Part shown: one piece after another, positions 10,656 to 20,893 of the stretch
Position numbering within the stretch: position 1 is the stretch's first letter
Layout: each line of letters starts with the position of its first letter
Source of the DNA: Roridomyces roridus
Lineage: Eukaryota; Basidiomycota; Agaricomycetes; Agaricales; Mycenaceae
Assembly: GCA_029378245.1 (NCBI GenBank)
Contig: JARKIF010000019.1
Coordinates: forward strand, 620,001 to 684,000
Length of the DNA stretch: 64,000 nucleotides
Direction: 5' to 3'
Position numbers and translations under genes: made by a program
Notes under the pieces: generated by a model
The model's input: only the letters and a program-made list of their open reading frames with translations
The model's database searches: none
What the model was told of the DNA's origin: nothing

Positions 10656-11130
10656 TGTCACGACAAGACTTGTTTCACGCGTCCAACAGCGGTAAGATGC
10701 TGCGGATTGGGTAGTGCGCTACTAAAGCTCGTAAAATGAACTGAATAAAAGTCTAGGAGAGGGTACAGAATACGACGACTAGCTACTGCTTTTATACTGT
10801 GAGGAATAGATCTACGATGCTACACTAATTGTCCTGGCTTCCGACATGCACTATTGTCCTGCACCGTTGTCGTCTCCTATTGTCATGTCTACACCGTGTT
10901 CATCATAGAAGCCTGTCATGATCTGACAGTTCACTGATCGAAAACTCCTTCCCTCATCCACGCTGTCGTTCATAAATATGAAACTGTCCCACGTCTTTAA
11001 ATAATGTCTTCATCGGCTTCTTCCTCAATCCGATCGAGACGGGGTTCCCATGACTTTAACGCTGTACGGCGCCAATGCTTATCTGGTTTATTTGGCGTTG
11101 TCACGTGCGCAAATAGGTCAGCGCGTGACA
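10656..11130 (-). mobile_element. Solo LTR (475 bp), opposite orientation to the LTR at 3537-4011
   Basis: Reverse complement of the 3537-4011 LTR over its full length, starting TGTCACGACAAGAC and ending GCGCGTGACA. Read base against base, only a few substitutions were noticed (for example a T/C next to the TATA box and GATATA/GATAAG near the start), so the two copies are of similar recent age. The flanks GCTTA and GAAAC do not match, so this is not a simple solo-LTR insertion; rearrangement after insertion, or loss of one flank, is likely. Confidence 0.85.
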
Positions 11131-11145
11131 GAAACGTTCTGATCT

Positions 11146-11490
11146 CCCGCAAAACGCGTGCGATCAATTTACACTTGTTTGTACTGCATACTAAGCAGTC
11201 AATGGTCATCCCCTACTCTGTCAAGAGGAGGGTTCTGTGGGGCTGAAATCCCATCATTCAGCCAACGAGATCACTACCAGTGCATAATTGCAATTATGCC
11301 ACTCGGACCACCATGGACCAGCCTTTTTGAAGCCATCAGCAGAGCAATAAATGGACCCGGTGCCGGCAGTGCATCGGCAGTTGTTCCAGAGTTGATCCGG
11401 AGCCAACCCAGAGTAGGGGAACGGTGCTCGCACCGCTATGGATGATGGTATTTCAGCCCCACAGAACCCTCCTCTTGACAGAGTAGGGTA
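11146..11490. repeat. Inverted-repeat element with 39-bp perfect arms and an internal hairpin
   Basis: CCCTACTCTGTCAAGAGGAG and the following bases (11211-11249) are repeated exactly in reverse at 11450-11488. Inside lies AGAGTAGGGGAACGGTGCTCGCACCGCTATGGATGATG (11410-11446) with a perfect hairpin CGGTGC-TC-GCACCG. A related block occurs at 14615-14652. The left flank CCGCAAAACGCGTGCGATCAAT is also found at about 12957. This is a small DNA-element family without coding capacity. Confidence 0.6.
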
Positions 11491-11515
11491 GTCTGCTGTC
11501 AAACACGAGCCTCTG

Positions 11516-12890
11516 GCAGGGGCCACCCAATCGACGTCATCGCCCAAAAGGGATGCGTCATGTGGCCTTTTCTTTCGTGTTGGTTCGAGCCCGCTGCTCG
11601 TCAGTATTTTTTACTACCCCAGAATCCACAGAAATTGAAAGGCAGATTATCATTCAAGGTACATAAGACTACCAGATGAGAAGAGAAGCGACGATAAATA
11701 GAAAAAGAGGCATGTCCACTGCCGAGACTGATTCGGCGATTCTGAGCATGGAGTCGGCTGACTACGTATGGCTCCGAGCTCGGCGTTCTTGCGCTACGCT
11801 AAACAAGAACAATGCACCCAATTTTTTCTCATCCCCACAACTGAATGCGGACTCAGGTTAAAGCCCGCATGACAGACCATGAGTAAGACTACGGGAGAGC
11901 GACGAGGAAGCTCCGTGTCAGCCACTACGCGAAGCTAACACCTCAGATGAACGTCAGTGGGGGAGACTCAGCGATATCACAGTGCACGTCCGGTCAATGC
12001 TTGCCACATCGCAGGACCGGAGTCATCTGCAAAGTCGGTCAAAATGGGGGATAACGAGTGCGCAGGACATGGGGATAACGAGCGTGCAGGGCGTAGATAA
12101 CACGCAGATGAAAATGAAGACGCACCCGAGGCCCAAGCCATGAGGCTCTAACCCAATGGACTCCATCGTGTGATACCCCACCCTTGGCAGAGTCAGGCAA
12201 CACAATCACATCTGAAACTTGAAGCGGAGGATGGCGTCACGGAGAGACAGGCGCGGACAGTGTAATCTGAGTAGGTGCGGAGAGGAGAGATAGGCGTGGG
12301 GGTAGGTGGTCGCGATGGTGTTAGTGCCTTCTCGAATCTTGCACTGCAGCCCGTGGACGGGTCAGACCGTTACTGTGGTAGGAGTATGAGTAGATGCACG
12401 GAGAGGAAGCACTGCTGCACGGGCGACGCACCTGAGGCCCGAGTATTGAGTTCCTATAGCCCATTGCCTCCTTATGAATCGCGTCGCGTATTGTGCAGCA
12501 TCCCAGGCCAATTAATGATAAGGTTCGAAGGAGTCGACCAAGCTGCGAGGCATGCCAATGGGTACACGGAAAGGGTTCAGGATGCCTTCGAGTGCACATA
12601 TCATGCGACGGAGGCTCTGGTTTGCCTGATTGTGGAGGACCCGAATGGTGAGGAATCCAGCGAGATTTGCGAGCGCAGGCGGCGCCATCAGAGTGTTGAG
12701 TCCTTCGGTCGACTTCTGGGATAGTATTCGGGGCGTTGCGGGTGGAGCCGACACGTCAGAGCGCGAGACGAGCGAGGGAGGAGGAGGACAAAGGCCGTGC
12801 TGGCAGTGCACGTGGTCATCCCTTTTGGGCGATGACGTCGATTGGGCGGCCCCTGCCAAAGGGGCGCGATTGCAAACAGACTACATACAG
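11516..12890. repeat. Inverted repeat pair 11516-11554 / 12817-12857 and intervening sequence
   Basis: GGCAGGGGCCACCCAATCGA and the bases that follow match the reverse complement of the sequence at 12817-12857 with one or two differences; the similarity continues more weakly to about 12890 (TCTGCTGTCAAACACG versus its inverted partner). The 1.26 kb between has short frames on both strands (for example 12275-12724 plus) but no recognised domain. Probably a DNA element related to the 11.2-kb one. Confidence 0.5.
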
Positions 12891-13158
12891 CTACATACTT
12901 GTATCATCAGCTGTATCGTAGTCTGTCTACGAGAGACTAAGAGTACGGGATGGTCCGCAAAACGCGCGCAATCAATGCCCGCTATGTAAATAGTGGGTTT
13001 TTACGCACATGTGGGCCCCAAATCACCTATTCCAAAAAAATAGCGGGTTGATGGACTTTCTTATGTAATTAGGTCACATTAAGTCACAGTCCGATCACCT
13101 TCTTTTCAAATTCTCCTCACCGCCTCTTCTTTCTTGCACTCTGCTCTGTCTCTCGGAA

Positions 13159-13854
13159 ATGTCTCTCTATCTGGGGGAACTGTTCCGTAGTACGTCGCTC
13201 ACTCTGGCTTTTCCCTCATCTCGGGGTCCACCGTCCGGGACATTCGAATCTCGATCGGCATCGCCGCCCTTTTCTTCAATAAAAACATCACATTACCGCC
13301 TTGCTCTTGAGTCTCCAGCACCATGTCCTCTTGTTTGCCCGGCTACGTCAGTCATTCTGAATCCGTTCTCTCCCGCGCTGTTGTGTCCTCTGGCTTTTTC
13401 TCCGAGCCGTAGGGATGTTCTGCGGTTGGCGCTTCCATACCTGGAATCTGCTGATCCTCATTATCTGGCATTTTTTCACGGTCCCACCTTTGCATTACTC
13501 CATGCAGTAGAATCTTACTCAGTTACTGTTCCTTCAGATATCAATTGGCCCGGGGCGGCTCAAGATCTTGCAACTTCGGCTACTTGTAGCTTCCAGCCTA
13601 AACTCGGCCTCTCCCCAACCGACGTTCGTTTCTGCCATTTCTTTTCTTTCTCTCAATATTATAATATCTCATCTCCCAATAATCGAGCTGGTACATCCCG
13701 GGATCGCGCTACGTCGCCGTCGTCACGTTTGCGTTCAAGCCGTGACTCCCACCATGCCGCTGTAACTTTACGCCACCCGTCGAGCGACATGGTTTCCTCA
13801 TTCATGGCAAGGGTGCGTTTCTTCCCTGCTGTTTCTTGCTTTTACTGGGTCTAA
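13159..13854 (+). CDS. Hypothetical protein, 231 aa, doubtful
   Basis: An open frame of 231 codons follows a C/T-rich stretch ending just before the ATG, a layout common in fungal promoters. The product is rich in Ser, Pro and Leu and shows no domain, signal peptide or membrane segment that I recognise. No splice signals are needed. It sits among transposon debris, so it may be non-coding sequence with a chance open frame. Confidence 0.25.
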   Translation: MSLYLGELFRSTSLTLAFPSSRGPPSGTFESRSASPPFSSIKTSHYRLALESPAPCPLVCPATSVILNPFSPALLCPLAFSPSRRDVLRLALPYLESADPHYLAFFHGPTFALLHAVESYSVTVPSDINWPGAAQDLATSATCSFQPKLGLSPTDVRFCHFFSFSQYYNISSPNNRAGTSRDRATSPSSRLRSSRDSHHAAVTLRHPSSDMVSSFMARVRFFPAVSCFYWV

Positions 13855-13929
13855 TTTCCATCTTCCTCTATTCTCTCAGTCTGTTGTGAGACTTGCGACT
13901 CTCGACGAGCAGGTCGCCGTGAGCTTGAT

Positions 13930-14653
13930 CAAGTGTGCCAAAAGTCGTCATTGCACCTTGTCACAATCCAGGCGTGGCTCCTGAGTGAGGAATCAGGAGG
14001 CCTAATGCGAGCTGGTCGACGCGTACGATAATTCTGTATGCACCTTTTGTGAGAATGTTGTACATAGTACCTTGAATTTTCTCTTTTGTCACTCGCGGAT
14101 CCTCGTGCAGGATGAGAAGACACAGCCGTATAAATGGGTTTTGCTGCCAGCCTGCCGCGGGAACTGTATGCAGACTGGCATAGACGGAACAACAAAATAA
14201 GTTCGGCCGGCGGACTCGGGAGTCGGAATCACTGGTAGGCACAAGGTAGGCAACAGATTAACGTGACATAGCGGGCACTGCCGTGAAGCGGGCTACATCA
14301 GTCATTTGTACTTATTTGTGATATGTGCTAAGCAGGTAATGGTAATACTACCCATAGTGATCCGTATCGTGACCGACAAAGTCCGTGCTACTCCATGAAT
14401 GAACCAGGCTTTCACAAACCGTTCATGAATTGTTGCAGTTAGTTTCATTCCAAACTAACATGAGCAATCACCCTCTGTGGCTTGTCTGGAGCACCAAAGA
14501 AATTAGAAATCCCTGGTTCATTAGATGTCAGCCGTGTTTTCATCAGATCCGTGTTATCAACCCACACAAAGGGCCGAGATACAATTATCCAATGATGCAC
14601 CACTGATCTCCATCAGAGTAGGGGATCGGCGCTCGCGCCGCTATGGATGATAT
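13930..14653. repeat. Non-autonomous element segment related to 11146-11490
   Basis: TTATTTGTGATATGTGCTAAGCAGGTAATGG at about 14318 resembles TTGTTTGTACTGCATACTAAGCAGTCAATGG at 11176, and the block ending the unit, AGAGTAGGGGATCGGCGCTCGCGCCGCTATGGATGAT (14615-14650), matches 11410-11446. The hairpin arms differ by a compensating pair (CGGCGC/GCGCCG here, CGGTGC/GCACCG there). No gene is supported. Confidence 0.5.
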
Positions 14654-14892
14654 AATAATGGTCCAATGGCACCAGTATCGAGCCCTTTTGCTGCCTATTC
14701 CTGTCAACTGTCACAGTTAATGACAGCTGTCAAGCCCACATTTCAATGTGGCCAGCCCTTGACTCGGCGGTCAAGGTCTGCCCACATTTAATTGCGGGCC
14801 CCTGTCACGGCTGCGGCGGCCTGCCCACATTCCATTATGGTTACAGCTAGACCTTGATTGTGGTGCATATCTCAGGCGATACTCTTCGGACA

Positions 14893-16111
14893 GGGGCGGG
14901 GTGAAATTGCCGCCGGAGGCGCATTTGGCGCATTTGGCGCAATGATCGGCGTCAAATTATCCGTGTGACGGCGGCAGTGTGACATCCATTGCCGCCGATT
15001 TGGTGCAGCCACAAGTGGCGGCAAATTTTCTCCTCTGACATTTTGGGTGCATCGTAAACCACTGAGTCTAACATCTATCTATGCATTGGCTCTGTCTTAT
15101 CCAGTACATTTTTGCGGCCTTGGGAGGCAAAACATCAAAAGTTCATTAAGCATGTTGAAGTTGTTTCTTATGCAGATTCGTGCAGATTCAACTTGTTTCC
15201 CAGCTGAACATCTGCTTGAGCATTGAGAACCCGAAACCAAGTGAATGAACGATACCGCAGCATTGAAGCCATGCGAGAAATCACACTTTTGTCCGAATGC
15301 TGCCGATCTAAAATGGATCAACGTTACCAATTGGTTACCAACGTTAACTTGAGCGGCACCGGTGATTACATGGAATGCACTGCCATGCAGCATCTGTGAA
15401 CTTCACTGAAACCATCACAACTTAAACTCGCAACCCGAACTTGAAGCACCACAAAATGAGTGTCCCGGGTGCACCGTGCGCATTTGAACGAATATTCCGC
15501 ACCAGTCCGGTCGGCTTTAAAGTCTACGAACAGCGCAGGTAAGATGATAGCTTGCAGGCAACCCCTTCAGCTGATTCGACGGCCCGACAAGTATTCCCTT
15601 CAACGTCGAACAACTTACAAGAAGCTCCGAATGTACTTGCCGTATTCAACACTGCATGACCTTGTGAGTACATGCCATCATGGTCCTAGAGTCGTAGTCT
15701 CGTAGACGCGGAGGTGCCACTTGAAGATACTGAAGTCGCCGTCAGAAACCTGGCGCCGTTGACGCTGGTGGTGGTGCAGAAGTGGCGCCGACCTGTCACA
15801 CTGCCGCCTGTCACACACTTTCCGTGACGCCGTGTGGCGCCCATTGGCGCCAAGGTTGGCGCCGATCAGTAAATTTGCCGCCGATTGACGCATTCAAACG
15901 GTAACTTTGGCGCCGATCTCATAAAGATTTCTGTCGATTTATGTTCATTCCACGGAGTCTCAACTGCGTACAGCAATCAAATGCCCATCGCTTCCCCCAA
16001 GACCCATTAGAAAACAGATAAAGGTATGTTCTCACCCAAAATGACATGTGCGGCGTCAGGACTGGCGCCGATTGGCGCAATTGCGCCACATGCGGCAATT
16101 TCTCCTGGCCC
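14893..16111. mobile_element. hAT-type non-autonomous element (1,219 bp) with GGCGCC subterminal motifs and 8-bp target duplication
   Basis: The direct repeat TTCGGACA lies immediately outside both ends (14885-14892 and 16112-16119). The ends share an imperfect terminal inverted repeat, GGGGCGGGGTGAAATTGCCGC against GGGCCAGGAGAAATTGCCGC. Both subterminal zones are packed with GGCGCC, GGCGCAA and GCCGCC. There is no transposase inside. It interrupts a hAT transposase remnant: the minus-strand reading before the insertion continues in similar style on the other side. Eight-base duplications are typical of the hAT superfamily. Confidence 0.7.
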
Positions 16112-16717
16112 TTCGGACAGGGATTGCTTGGCTCTCTCGAGGTCGCTGACTCGTCACCGAACTCCTTTTTGAGTACCGTGTAGCCGATGCGCGGATCCAA
16201 CACTATAAATAAATTAGAACTTGTGCTGCCTGAAGTTGATGAAATGAATCCATACACAACGCCCAAAGATACAACGGTGAGACGTCAAAGTCGAAATAAT
16301 ATAGTCTCTGTAACAGACATCGATATCAGTGACGATCAAGATGTATAGAAATAATAGTCGCTCAGCTTTTTGTGAGCGTCCGTGAGCCCAGTTATAAGCT
16401 CGGGATACATTGCCTTTCCCTCGAGCCCCGCCAACGTCTCTTTGATGTCCGACTGAAGCATACGGAAGACGAGATGCGTCTGCGAAAGCATGGGCTTGCT
16501 CGTCGTTGACATTTCCGTTGTGGCTCGGCGAAATGCGGCCAACCATTCACGTACATTCCGGAGCGCGTTCCAATCGGCGTCGGTGAGTGCGACGTCAGCT
16601 AGATCCGAGTTCCCTTTGATGTAGAGGTTGATTGCTTGTCGGTTATTAACTGCTCGTCCTGCAAGAATCAATCAGAATGAACAAGGCCTGTACAAAATAG
16701 ACTAAGATAGTACTCAC
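16112..16717 (-). pseudogene. hAT transposase remnant (C-terminal half), interrupted
   Basis: The minus strand from 16671 encodes LTDADWNALRNVREWLAAFR and later SQTHLVFRMLQSDIKETLAG, then GLTDAHKKLSDYYFYTS, matching the central part of hAT transposases (W-x2-L ... F-x2-AT ... L ... AHxKLxxYY). After an apparent short intron the frame resumes with FIVLDPRIGYTVLKKEFGDE, the VLDPR-x(4)-F block just before the dimerisation region. A candidate intron (GTGAGT...TTGCAG, 16659-16717) precedes the first block, but the phase upstream is unclear. At 16111 the frame is cut by the 1.2-kb non-autonomous element. One small frame change is needed near 16140. Dead gene. Confidence 0.7.
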
Positions 16718-16831
16718 GCAGCATTTGGTGAGTCGAGGTCCATCTCGTTTTCACGTCCAGAATGAGCATCAAACCCCACTCGGGCAGGCTGCAGCTGTGG
16801 CTCGCCTTCCTTCCTCGACATATTGACCGTG

Positions 16832-17106
16832 TTTCTTCTGCCAATCATGCAGCTTCGGCCCAGGGCCCAGCAGCTGGTGGATTCACCGACAATGTTCGGA
16901 AGGGGAACGGTGAGGATGTCACGGAAGGGAACCTGGCTGATATGAGAGTGGCCATTGAGCGATGCGTCCATGTTGGGTTCTGGTCGGGCCGATCAGTCGT
17001 CACGTGGGCTTGCCCTTTACCATGATCATGATCTCCTCATGCCAGTGGGACAGTTCTCGGCATCGGTCGACGGCCTCGGATTCATGACAGAATACTGTGC
17101 CGACGG
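16832..17106. repeat. Outer part of left arm of large inverted duplication
   Basis: The segment matches the reverse complement of about 21911-22198. I estimate roughly 85-90 percent identity by eye, with several small indels. The shared sequence ends at TTTCTTCTGCCAATCATGC on this side and GCATGATTGGCAGAAGAAA on the other. Confidence 0.75.
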
Positions 17107-17114
17107 GACTGAAG

Positions 17115-19169
17115 TAGGGCTGGGCACCGTAACCGTGTCACACGGAATACGGCTCCGTAATACGGACACGGTGCCGTGCCGTGACCCCTGCATCAGTAAA
17201 ACTACAAGATGCACTATGAGGACTTTGAGGAATTTGGGAAGTCCTCAAAGACCAAAAAGACCTGTCCGAGCTCAGAGTGCTAAGGTCTTCACACAGTAGG
17301 GTCCACCATCACCCCAAAGACCTCCCGTGGTCTTTGAGGGCTTCGGAGAGTTCTCCCAAGACATCCGAAAGTCCTCTTCAAGGCTTGGAAAGACCACAAA
17401 GCACACTTTCAGAATTCAAAACAGTATTCAATTCATGCCTAGTACATACATGATACGGTATCTACAGTACCAAGCGTTGAATGACAATCCACGGGAGTCA
17501 TACGGATGCGCTGGACACCTGCCGCCGAAACAGCAAAGGGAAGGGAGAAGGGGAAGTCACACCGTGGAGCAGGGGAATGGATGTGGGCGTCATGACAGCG
17601 ACGGCGGGATATAGGGTAGAGAGATCGGCAACGAGTCCGATGGGTTCGCTGCTCGGGAGCTTGACGGGCGTGGATATGGTCTTCATGCTTGACGGTCTTG
17701 TCATACAGGCGGGAGTTGCTTCGGACCTTGATTGAGAAGAGGAATACCGTAGCAGAAGGCCGAGTAGGGTGTTTTGATGAGGGGTTCCCGAGCAAGCTGA
17801 GAGAAGGGGACACGGGGAGAGAGATGACGGCGTCCGTCGAGCGTGAAATAGAGGCCAAGTCTTGATCCCGACGAAAAGAGGGCGCCGTAATAGCTGCCAG
17901 CGATGACGGGGGCGAGGTGCAGAAGCGGACGACGGCTCTTGATGGACAGGAGCGGTAGCGGTGGTGGAGACTTCAGCTCTCGACATAGGGCGGCAGGGTA
18001 GGCTTGAGGCGAGAGACCGAACGACGGCGACTGGGAGCGAGCGAAAAGAGACGATGGTGGGAGGAAGGAAAGAAAAAACCGAAGGAATCACGCCATGCGG
18101 CTGCAATGTGAGTCAATGACAGTCATCTTTCCCGATGATCCGAACGGAGTCCGAACGCCGGAAAGACTTAGCGAAATTTTCGCCCTGCTGTCCCCTCACC
18201 CTTCCACCACCCACGGCCCGCCTATATACATTCAAACTGCAGGTGTCCGTTCCTGCGCACGCACTGTCATGTTGCGCCAGCGAGGCCTCGATACCCTACC
18301 ATTTTCTCTCTCGCGGCTTTGTAGGCGATTGAGGACTCGGCCAGTGAGATGAACATCGGCAGAACTGTGGTCTCTGAAGTGGTACTTAGATACACTTTCT
18401 TGTGTGGCGAGGTCTTTGAGAACTCTGATCTCTCGAGCTTGTTTCCATTTTGGGCTTGGCACCCTCGGAAGACCTTCGTCAAGTCAAAGTCCTTCAAAGT
18501 CCTTCAAAGCTCAAGTCTCGAAGTCCGAAGACCTCGTTCAGAGTGCAAAGACCTCAGAGTGCTTTCTGTAGTTTTACTGATGTGGTGGTGTGGTTTACAC
18601 GGCCCGTGCTCAACACGGCCGTGTGCCGTATTTCCCGTATGAATATGGCCGGTACGACCGTAATACGGGAATCCTCGGCAATCTGTCCTGAACACTGTCA
18701 GCGCGGTAGATGTGTGTCGGAATTGTCTCACCGAGTGATGTAGGAGGGTGCGCAAGTGCGGAGATAGCATCCCCTCTGGGTGGGCGGGCTTGCTCGGGCT
18801 GCGGCATGCGTCGTTGATGTTTACGGCAGCCGCCATCAACGCATCAACGCGCCATCAGCTTCGAAGTCGACGGCTGCAGATGTTCCCAGCCTATGCTTTG
18901 TGCCAGGAAGGGTGGTTATGAATGGAAGGAATCAATTGGACCCCAGGATATGTTGAAACTTGTGTTCAGTACTCCTAATCAGGCAGTAACTCGGAGAAAT
19001 CACTCACCATCAATTTACGGCCGTGTTACGGAAATACGGCCGTATACGGCACCGTCCCGTACCGTCAGCAATGTCAACTGCAATTTTACGGATCGTGATC
19101 CCACGGCCGTCTACCGAAACGTCCGTAATTTCTACGGCCGTGTCCGTTACGGTACGGTGCCCAGCCCTA
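17115..19169. mobile_element. hAT-like non-autonomous element, 2,055 bp, with filled and empty sites in the same window
   Basis: The ends form a 16-base inverted repeat TAGGGCTGGGCACCGT / ACGGTGCCCAGCCCTA. Flanks are GACTGAAG (17107-17114) and GACTGAAT (19170-19177), an 8-base target duplication with one difference. The inverted partner copy at 21904-21911 has a single GACTGAAG with no insertion, which is the empty site. Subterminal zones are rich in ACGGCCGT/ACGGTACGG motifs. No transposase is visible; the longest internal frame (17498-18106 minus) has no recognised domain. A further element is nested at 17191-18582. Confidence 0.82.
17191..18582. mobile_element. Nested element with CATCAGTAAAACTACA terminal inverted repeats (1,392 bp)
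   Basis: The left end CATCAGTAAAACTACA and the right end TGTAGTTTTACTGATG are a perfect 16-base inverted repeat. Subterminal zones contain many AAAGACC/GGTCTTT and CTTTGAGG-type units. It lies wholly within the 2,055-bp element. A clear target duplication was not found. Termini with the same CATCAGTAAAAC core occur at 26295 and 39441. Confidence 0.65.
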
Positions 19170-19179
19170 GACTGAATTA

Positions 19180-20187
19180 CATCCCTATGGAATACCCGTG
19201 CTTCTTTTTCGACCGGCTTGCGCACCGTCCAGCAATATTTGGACAGATGAATGGTCCAGGGGAATCTTGATGCTCGGCATATTCACGACTAACGGTGCGG
19301 AGGATGACTATCTCAAGAGTCCCCGATCTTGACCACAGATCTTCAAACTGTATTTAGAACCAATTTAGAACCCGAGAAGTGCACAGGTGTGTCGCTCCGA
19401 CTCACTGTCACTCTGACTCACTGTATTACTATTAGAACTGGCGCCCAGGACTCCGGAGTCCTTACGGCATTCCCAGCTTCTATAACAACTTACACGCAGC
19501 GCGTAAGAGCTGCTGTCACTTGCCTCCACCTCCTTCACAATGCGCTCTCTGACGACTACAAAATCCTCCCCAAGGACCCTTGCCTCAGGCTACTTTCTTG
19601 CTCTCTTGCCCTCCGGAGTCCCGACCTACTCTCGTCCCGGTTACTCAATCTTTCATGCCCGTATGTCGCTCCGACTCACTGTCGCTCCGAGTCACTGTCG
19701 CTCCCGAGTCACTGTCGCTCCGAGTCACTCACTGTATTAGAACTGGCGCCCGTCGGCGTCTCCTCTTCTTTAGCGCCAGGAGTCTGTTCTTGTCCAGCTT
19801 TCCCGGCTTCATGGTAACTGTCACAAGAAAACCTCCTCGGCCCCCCCGCCCCCCCTCCCTGCATTCCCCGGCCATCTGTCAACCGGCTGTGGCTGCTGTT
19901 CATCACCGGTTCTCTACAGCTGTTAGACAGGAGTCTTGTCTTCTGGAACATCTGTTGCGGTGTCGCTCAGAGCTGTCTCCGTTCCTCCACCGTCTCTCAA
20001 ATCTCCCTTGACAATCGTGGCATTGCTACTCCGGCACACACCCGCTTCCCATGTCCCGGCTTCTGCGGAGCGCAGGAATGTTCCAATTTCCACAGCCTGC
20101 TGTTCAATTATGGAGTGCTTGCTGCGGTGTTACTCACAGATTTCTCACTACCTACACCGTCTCTCAAATCTCCCTTGACAATCGTGG
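19180..20187 (+). repeat. Left arm of a long inverted repeat (1,008 bp, apparently identical to 20894-21901)
   Basis: Every landmark compared, including three long open frames, satisfies left position + right position = 41081, so the arms have no indels, and all bases compared were identical. The arm holds a 16-base minisatellite (GTCGCTCCGAGTCACT-type units, about 19665-19735) and a partial tandem duplication of about 167 bases near its inner end. Its 162-codon and 143-codon frames have no recognised domain and are probably not genes. Outside 19180 identity to the partner arm drops sharply. Confidence 0.92.
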
Positions 20188-20893
20188 AATGCTCGCAATG
20201 GCTTCCGGATACCGGCTTACTGGCGATGTAGAAAGCGAATGCAGCTGTCCTCTAATCCACCAAGTCCGAACCCAATGATTAGAAAACACTTCTTGACCTC
20301 TGTAAAACTGGTCGCTGATTTTTTTTTTTGCTTTGTATACAAATTTGCCAATCCAACGGCGACCTAATACATTGCTTCTCGAAGCTTCGATCCTCATCGT
20401 TCAACAGCCTAACAATCGGGATCGTAACGCCTTCCGCCCTTGTCCCCACTGCTTTTCGTTTCGCACACTCATCTTCCAAATTTTCAACAAGGGGCCAAGA
20501 TACAATGTTTTACTGACCACAGAAAATAATTTGAAAGTTTAACTTGAGTCGTATTTCTTCCCGGCCATTTGTATGGCCCCTGCTTCACAATCTGACTGCC
20601 TCCTGGCTCTGGAACTATCGCTTGAAAAAAATCGGCCTCAGTGGGACACATCCATCGGATCACAAGATGTTTGTGAAATGAGTGACCTCTATTCTGGTCT
20701 TTCTTGACGTAAAACACACCTTTACAACTAGCTTTTCTACCACTCTCGACCAGACTACTTCTTCCAAGGCATGCCCAAATCATCGAGCGAACTATACCGC
20801 AGGCTGGCGTCCCAAAAGCACGGGATACCCCAATTCACGCCCGCTCCGCAGAAGCCGGGACATGGGAAGCGGGTGTGTGCCGGAGTAGCAATG
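20188..20893. other. Spacer of the long inverted repeat
   Basis: 706 bases between the arms. The right edge (about 20835-20893) carries a further copy of the arm's inner tandem unit (CTCCGCAGAAGCCGGGACAT). The remainder is moderately AT-rich with a T10 run near 20320. A 99-codon minus frame (20484-20783) matches nothing I know. Confidence 0.6.

Noticed and set aside
13961..14242. Minus-strand 93-codon frame
   Set aside because: Low-complexity translation without a domain, surrounded by repeats.
17498..18106. 202-codon minus-strand frame inside the nested element
   Set aside because: No domain, compositionally Ser/Pro/Leu-rich, inside a non-autonomous element; not supported as a gene.
18095..18352. 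Short plus-strand frame in the nested element
   Set aside because: No family resemblance and no splice or promoter support.
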